64,000 nt of DNA from Gloeopeniophorella convolvens (taxonomy: Eukaryota; Basidiomycota; Agaricomycetes; Russulales): contig WTXD01000016.1 in NCBI GenBank assembly GCA_022496205.1, forward strand, positions 186,001 to 250,000. The letters run 5' to 3'. The first letter of the stretch is position 1; each line of letters starts with the position of its first letter. This document shows, piece after piece, positions 60,557 to 64,000 of this stretch. Position numbers and translations under genes: made by a program. The notes under the pieces are model-generated. The model saw only the letters and a program-made list of their open reading frames with translations, made no database searches and had not been told where the DNA came from.

Positions 60557-60963
60557 TCACTTGGCGAATTTGTTCGCAAGTTTTTCCACTTCGGCGCAGT
60601 CGCCCCTCCCGCGCACGCACAGAGGCGTTCCGCTTCCATGCTCTAGTGCGTCAGGCACTACGCATCTGATGTCTTGCACATTCGGACACGGGCACTCTAC
60701 AGGCTTCTTCACGCACACGAGCGTGTCTTGGCAGAGGTAGTCCGAGCACGGCACTACAATAGGAATCGTATATGAGGGGATTGGCGTCGAGGGGCAAGCA
60801 GACACGTACAGCTCTCCGCATGCGTCGCCCACTGTGATGCTCCAGAGGGTTGTTGCTGTTGCTGCTGCTGCTGGCCGAACATCCCGTTGAAGAACTGGAA
60901 TTGAGCGTTGGCGAACGCAGCGAGCGTAAATACTAGCACGAGTAAAGACAGCCTAGACGACAT
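60557..60963 (-). CDS. LCL2: Lcl2-like small ER/secretory protein
   Basis: Exons 60963-60810 and 60753-60557 total 351 nt, 116 residues. A signal peptide (MSSRLSLLVLVFTLAAFANA) is followed by QFQFFNGMFGQ and a Gln run, then PCSDYLCQDTLVCVKKPVEC and PCPNVQD, then GSGTPLCVRGRG and EVEKLANKFA. This order and the six-cysteine pattern match Lcl2 (long chronological lifespan protein 2) of yeasts and moulds. Lcl2 is thought to act in the secretory pathway, possibly in ER-associated degradation. The intron (donor gtacgt at 60809) changes the apparent ends of the simple reading frames. Confidence 0.88.
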
Positions 60964-61676
60964 GGCGACCTTGGGGTGACTGAAGAATAGGCAATACACT
61001 TTCAACTCCAAGGCGGGGTTTTGGCACTGACACGTAGACTACGGATCATGTGATAGGCGACTCGTATCACGTGAGAGTTATGAGGGTACGTGACAAGTGT
61101 ATCTCCCTCCCGCACTGCCCGCACGCCAGAATACCTACCGGGAAAAAACCGTGAAAATCGTTGACGCAGCTGACTCATCCGGTTACAATACATACTTGGG
61201 AAGGATCCTATGAGAAAAGTTTAAATCTGGTGCAAAAAAGCCGTCAAGATTTCAAATCCATAGCTAAAAACAGGTCACGTTGTGAACATTTTTAGACTCC
61301 AGGACGGCTCCCTGCCCAGCAGATTCCCGTATATGTATGAAGCAGCCATTCCGGAAATTCTCACGGTTTTTTCCCGGTAGGTATTCTGGCGCGCGGGCAG
61401 TGCCGTAAGCACAGCAGACTTCAATGAGCTTCACTAGTTTCGGAGGCGGTTGCATGATTCAAGATCTTGTGCAACGAAACCCGCAGCAAGGATCGACTGA
61501 AATTGACAGCAGCACGCAAGCTTGACTCTTGAGGCCGCAGATTTGCGGTGGGGGGGAAGTCACGTTGTCACATATGGTCACACTATACAGTACCTTGAGG
61601 TGGACCAAACCTTAATTTTCGACATCGACAGCGTCGTACACTCACCTTTCCCTTACAGGAACCCAAAAAAGAAAGC
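60964..61676. other. Intergenic between LCL2 and RPL10A
   Basis: Carries both divergent promoters and a long inverted repeat (61112-61403). A pyrimidine-rich stretch at about 61640-61655 lies just before the RPL10A start. Confidence 0.6.
61112..61403. mobile_element. Inverted-repeat element (candidate MITE)
   Basis: A left arm (61112-61158) and right arm (61357-61403) of about 47 bp are reverse complements with only about three mismatches; both contain CAGAATACCTACCGGGAAAA in one orientation. About 200 bp of AT-richer, non-coding sequence separates them. This is the structure of a small non-autonomous foldback or MITE element. I could not find a clear target-site duplication, so the outer limits are uncertain. 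Confidence 0.7.
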
Positions 61677-62606
61677 ATGAGGTGCGCTCAGCGATCTCAA
61701 ACAACGCGACAGAAAGCTGATGCACATCTTTGGCTACCAGCAAGCTCTCAGTGGCAAGCGTGCGGGGCTCCGTCAAGGAGCTGCTCGCCGAGGCGGCCGG
61801 CGAGAAGCGCCGCAACTTCGTCGAGACCATCGAGCTCCAGATCGGTCTCAAGAACTACGACCCCCAGCGCGACAAGCGTTTCTCCGGCACCGTCAAGTGC
61901 GTCCATCCTATTCCCGTCTGGCGCGTCGTGGCGCGGTGTTAACTTTCCGCGTAGGCTGCCGAACGTGCCCCGCCCCCGCATGTCCATTTGCATTCTCGCT
62001 GACGCGGCCGACATCGACCGTGCCAAGCAGATCGACCTTGAGTACATGTCCGTCGACGATTTGAAGAAGTGCGTATAGATCGGTTGTGCCCGGTGCGATT
62101 TCCTGACCGGCTGCGCACACAGGTTGAACAAAAACAAGAAGCTCGTCAAGAAGCTCGCGAAGAAGTACGACGCCTTCTTGGCCTCTGAGGGTCTGATCAA
62201 GCAGATCCCTCGTCTCCTTGGCCCCGGTCTCTCCAAGGGTGCGTTCGAGATCCGACTTTCAATCGTTCTAGAAACTGACTGGCCCGTAGCTGGCAAATTC
62301 CCGACTCCCGTGTCGCCCGCCGAGGACCTGAGCAACAAGCTCACTGAGGTCCGCTCGACGATCAAGTTCCAGCTCAAGAAGGTGCTGTGCTTGGGTGTCG
62401 CTATTGGTCACGTCCAGATGACGGATGACCAGGTGCTCGGCAACGTCATGCTGGGTGGATCTTGCTTCTTGGCTTCTTGTACCGTCTTGGCTCATGGTTT
62501 ATCTACAGCTATCAACTTCCTCGTCTCCCTGCTCAAGAAGAACTGGCAGAACGTCAAGTCGTTGCACATCAAGTCGACGATGGGCAAGCCTGTCCGTCTC
62601 TTCTGA
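61677..62606 (+). CDS. RPL10A: 60S ribosomal protein uL1 (L10a)
   Basis: Forms the L1 stalk beside the ribosomal E site. Six coding exons (61677-61681, 61741-61896, 61955-62068, 62123-62238, 62290-62454, 62509-62606) total 654 nt and encode 217 residues, the same length as the human protein. The first coding exon is only five bases (ATGAG), spliced to give [16 protein letters not shown]. Motifs include [75 protein letters not shown] and the C-terminal [17 protein letters not shown] and [11 protein letters not shown]. Highly conserved housekeeping gene. Confidence 0.97.
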
Positions 62607-63223
62607 GCATGCTTCGGCATCGCACACACCCGTCTGGCGGTATAAAGTGGCTAGTCGAGGGACCGAATGGAGCGAAGGGAAGGCAAGCGCAGCCGCAATG
62701 CAAAACATGAAGCCCCGCACGCTTGGACCAACGGCTTTCTGGGGGGTTGGGAGCCGATTGGGAGCTGATGTGGTCTGCTGTTTGTTATTCCCTATTGCAA
62801 AATGGAGTCCCTGTACTTGATCTTTATTCTGTGTGTCCATTTGGTGTAGCATAGACGGATATGTTCTGTAGGCTAGCTATATGACGTTATGACATGCAAT
62901 GGATGTCTGCGATGAAACAAGCCTAAATTGGACCCGTAACCTGAATGAACGTGATCGCGTACGCGCATAAGGCGAGAACTTTCAACTAAGAGCACCGGAG
63001 CGGGCCAGGGCACGAATCGCGCTGTCCACTAATTTTCCGTTTTTCGTACGAAGTCGAGGACTCAGCTGACCCGAGTCGGCCTCTGTCGGCCTTGATTCAG
63101 ATCGGGGAACTAATAGGAACCATCAAATTGACGCGCGTGATGGGATAAACATATCCCTGAAAAGAAAGTCCGGGATCCAACGCGTCTTGCAACTTGCTTA
63201 TCACCCACAGCCCCACCAACCCC
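62607..63223. other. Intergenic between RPL10A and the thioesterase-like gene
   Basis: RPL10A 3' region, then the promoter of the following plus-strand gene. No further gene seen. Confidence 0.5.
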
Positions 63224-64000
63224 ATGTCGCTGGTCGCGAACGCGTCGCAAAAGATCTCGCCCTCCGCGCAGCAGATCCTACTGCTCGCGCGCACGTATGC
63301 ACCGCCTGCACTGGCTGCCGCCCTGCGCCTCGTCCCGCGCGTTGCAAAGCTGCTTGCCTTCCTGCTCGTGCTGATCAATGTGCGCGGGCTGCCGTTTGGC
63401 TGGCACTGTGCGTCCTCCTTCTGCTCTCTCTTTGCGCGCAGGCTGACGTGCAGCAGTCAAGGTGTTCTGGCCTGTCGCGAAGCTAAGGCTCTTTGCGTGG
63501 GTTGCGCGCGTGCGCACGTTGTCGCTCTCGAGCAGGACGCGTGAGGCTGCGGCGCTGGCGTATCTCGACGGGTTATCGCCCACCGGGGAGAACCCGCTCG
63601 ATAAGGTGAATGTGGTGAAGGCGTGGGCCGGTGCGTCGATCAACAGCTACTCCGGGGCGTCGGTGACGCAGTTGACGGTGATGCAGGCCCCGAGGACTGC
63701 GACTACAACTGGCATCTAAGCAACTCGTCGTACCCCAAGGTGCGTTTTCTAGGGGATTTCTGACGGCACGCCCGGCGTCTCCCAAACTGAGAGGATCCAT
63801 GCGGCTCCGCGCTCCGGGCCGGAGGATTGCTGACGGGCTTGTGGACAGATCCTCGACTCGGCGCGTATGACAGGCGCACTCGCGACATACCCGTATTATG
63901 CTCGCGCTGGCGGGTGGATCGCGCTTGCCGGTGAGTCCGTCCTTGTGTGGGTCTGAGTGTCTAGGACGGCGCTGAGGCGACCAACTGTGTAGCGACGCAC
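63224..64000 (+). CDS. 4HBT/thioesterase-like protein, incomplete at window end
   Basis: The start at 63224 gives MSLVANASQKISPSAQQILL followed by an N-terminal membrane helix (VAKLLAFLLVLINVRGLPF). Exons are about 63224-63412, a second starting FKVFWPVAKLRLF, then PEDCDYNWHLSNSSYPK, then ILDSARMTGALATYPYYARA and GGWIALA, each joined by introns with GT..AG ends. The DYNWHLSNSSYPK block is the hallmark of the membrane-anchored hotdog thioesterase family of fungi (4HBT_2-like, also annotated as atnL-type). The last intron ends with tag at about 63992 and the exon continues beyond 64000. Predicted acyl-CoA thioesterase on a membrane; substrate unknown. Confidence 0.8.

Overview
The window is nuclear DNA of a basidiomycete fungus, most likely a polypore-type wood-decay Agaricomycete. 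The evidence is the dense coding with many short introns of about 50-60 bp (GT..AG), very short exons, long tandem arrays of microsomal cytochrome P450 genes, expanded F-box-type genes, and a DUF6535 membrane protein typical of mushroom-forming fungi. There is no bacterial-type operon, CRISPR array or tRNA gene that I could recognise.

Layout. (1) 1-6480, accessory: a short-chain dehydrogenase (SDR-1, 48-1288) and two related F-box-type genes on the minus strand, the first with a one-base frame break. (2) 7408-18025, a conserved housekeeping block: ARF1 GTPase, exocyst subunit Sec15 (minus) and the giant nucleoporin Nup192/Nup205 (plus). The exon models of ARF1 and NUP192 close exactly in frame (181 and 2,002 residues). 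(3) 18240-27132: three minus-strand P450s of one family (A). A1 is a fragment cut off before the I-helix; A2 and A3 are full length and lie in a tandem segmental duplication of roughly 3.5-4.1 kb per unit. (4) 27133-30329: a gene-poor gap between the divergent P450 groups. (5) 30330-52320: six plus-strand P450s of a second family (B1-B6), all with the same ten-exon plan including a 24-nt microexon. A minus-strand DUF6535 gene splits them three and three. (6) 52853-54003: SDR-2, a paralogue of SDR-1 with a frameshift. (7) 54553-57698: two tandem leucine-rich F-box-type proteins. (8) 57921-64000, mostly conserved genes: SF3B6 splicing factor, a secreted PEBP-like protein, Lcl2-like ER protein, ribosomal protein uL1 (RPL10A) and a 4HBT-type thioesterase that runs off the window.

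The P450/SDR content suggests oxidative tailoring or detoxification of small hydrophobic molecules. No terpene synthase, polyketide synthase, NRPS, transporter or pathway regulator is visible, so this is a gene-family expansion locus rather than a demonstrable biosynthetic cluster. The two P450 families differ in key active-site motifs. Family A keeps the heme-loop arginine but has His in place of the usual I-helix acid (AGSHT). Family B keeps AGSDTT but has lost the heme-loop arginine in all six genes, with T, T, T, A, Y and F at that position.
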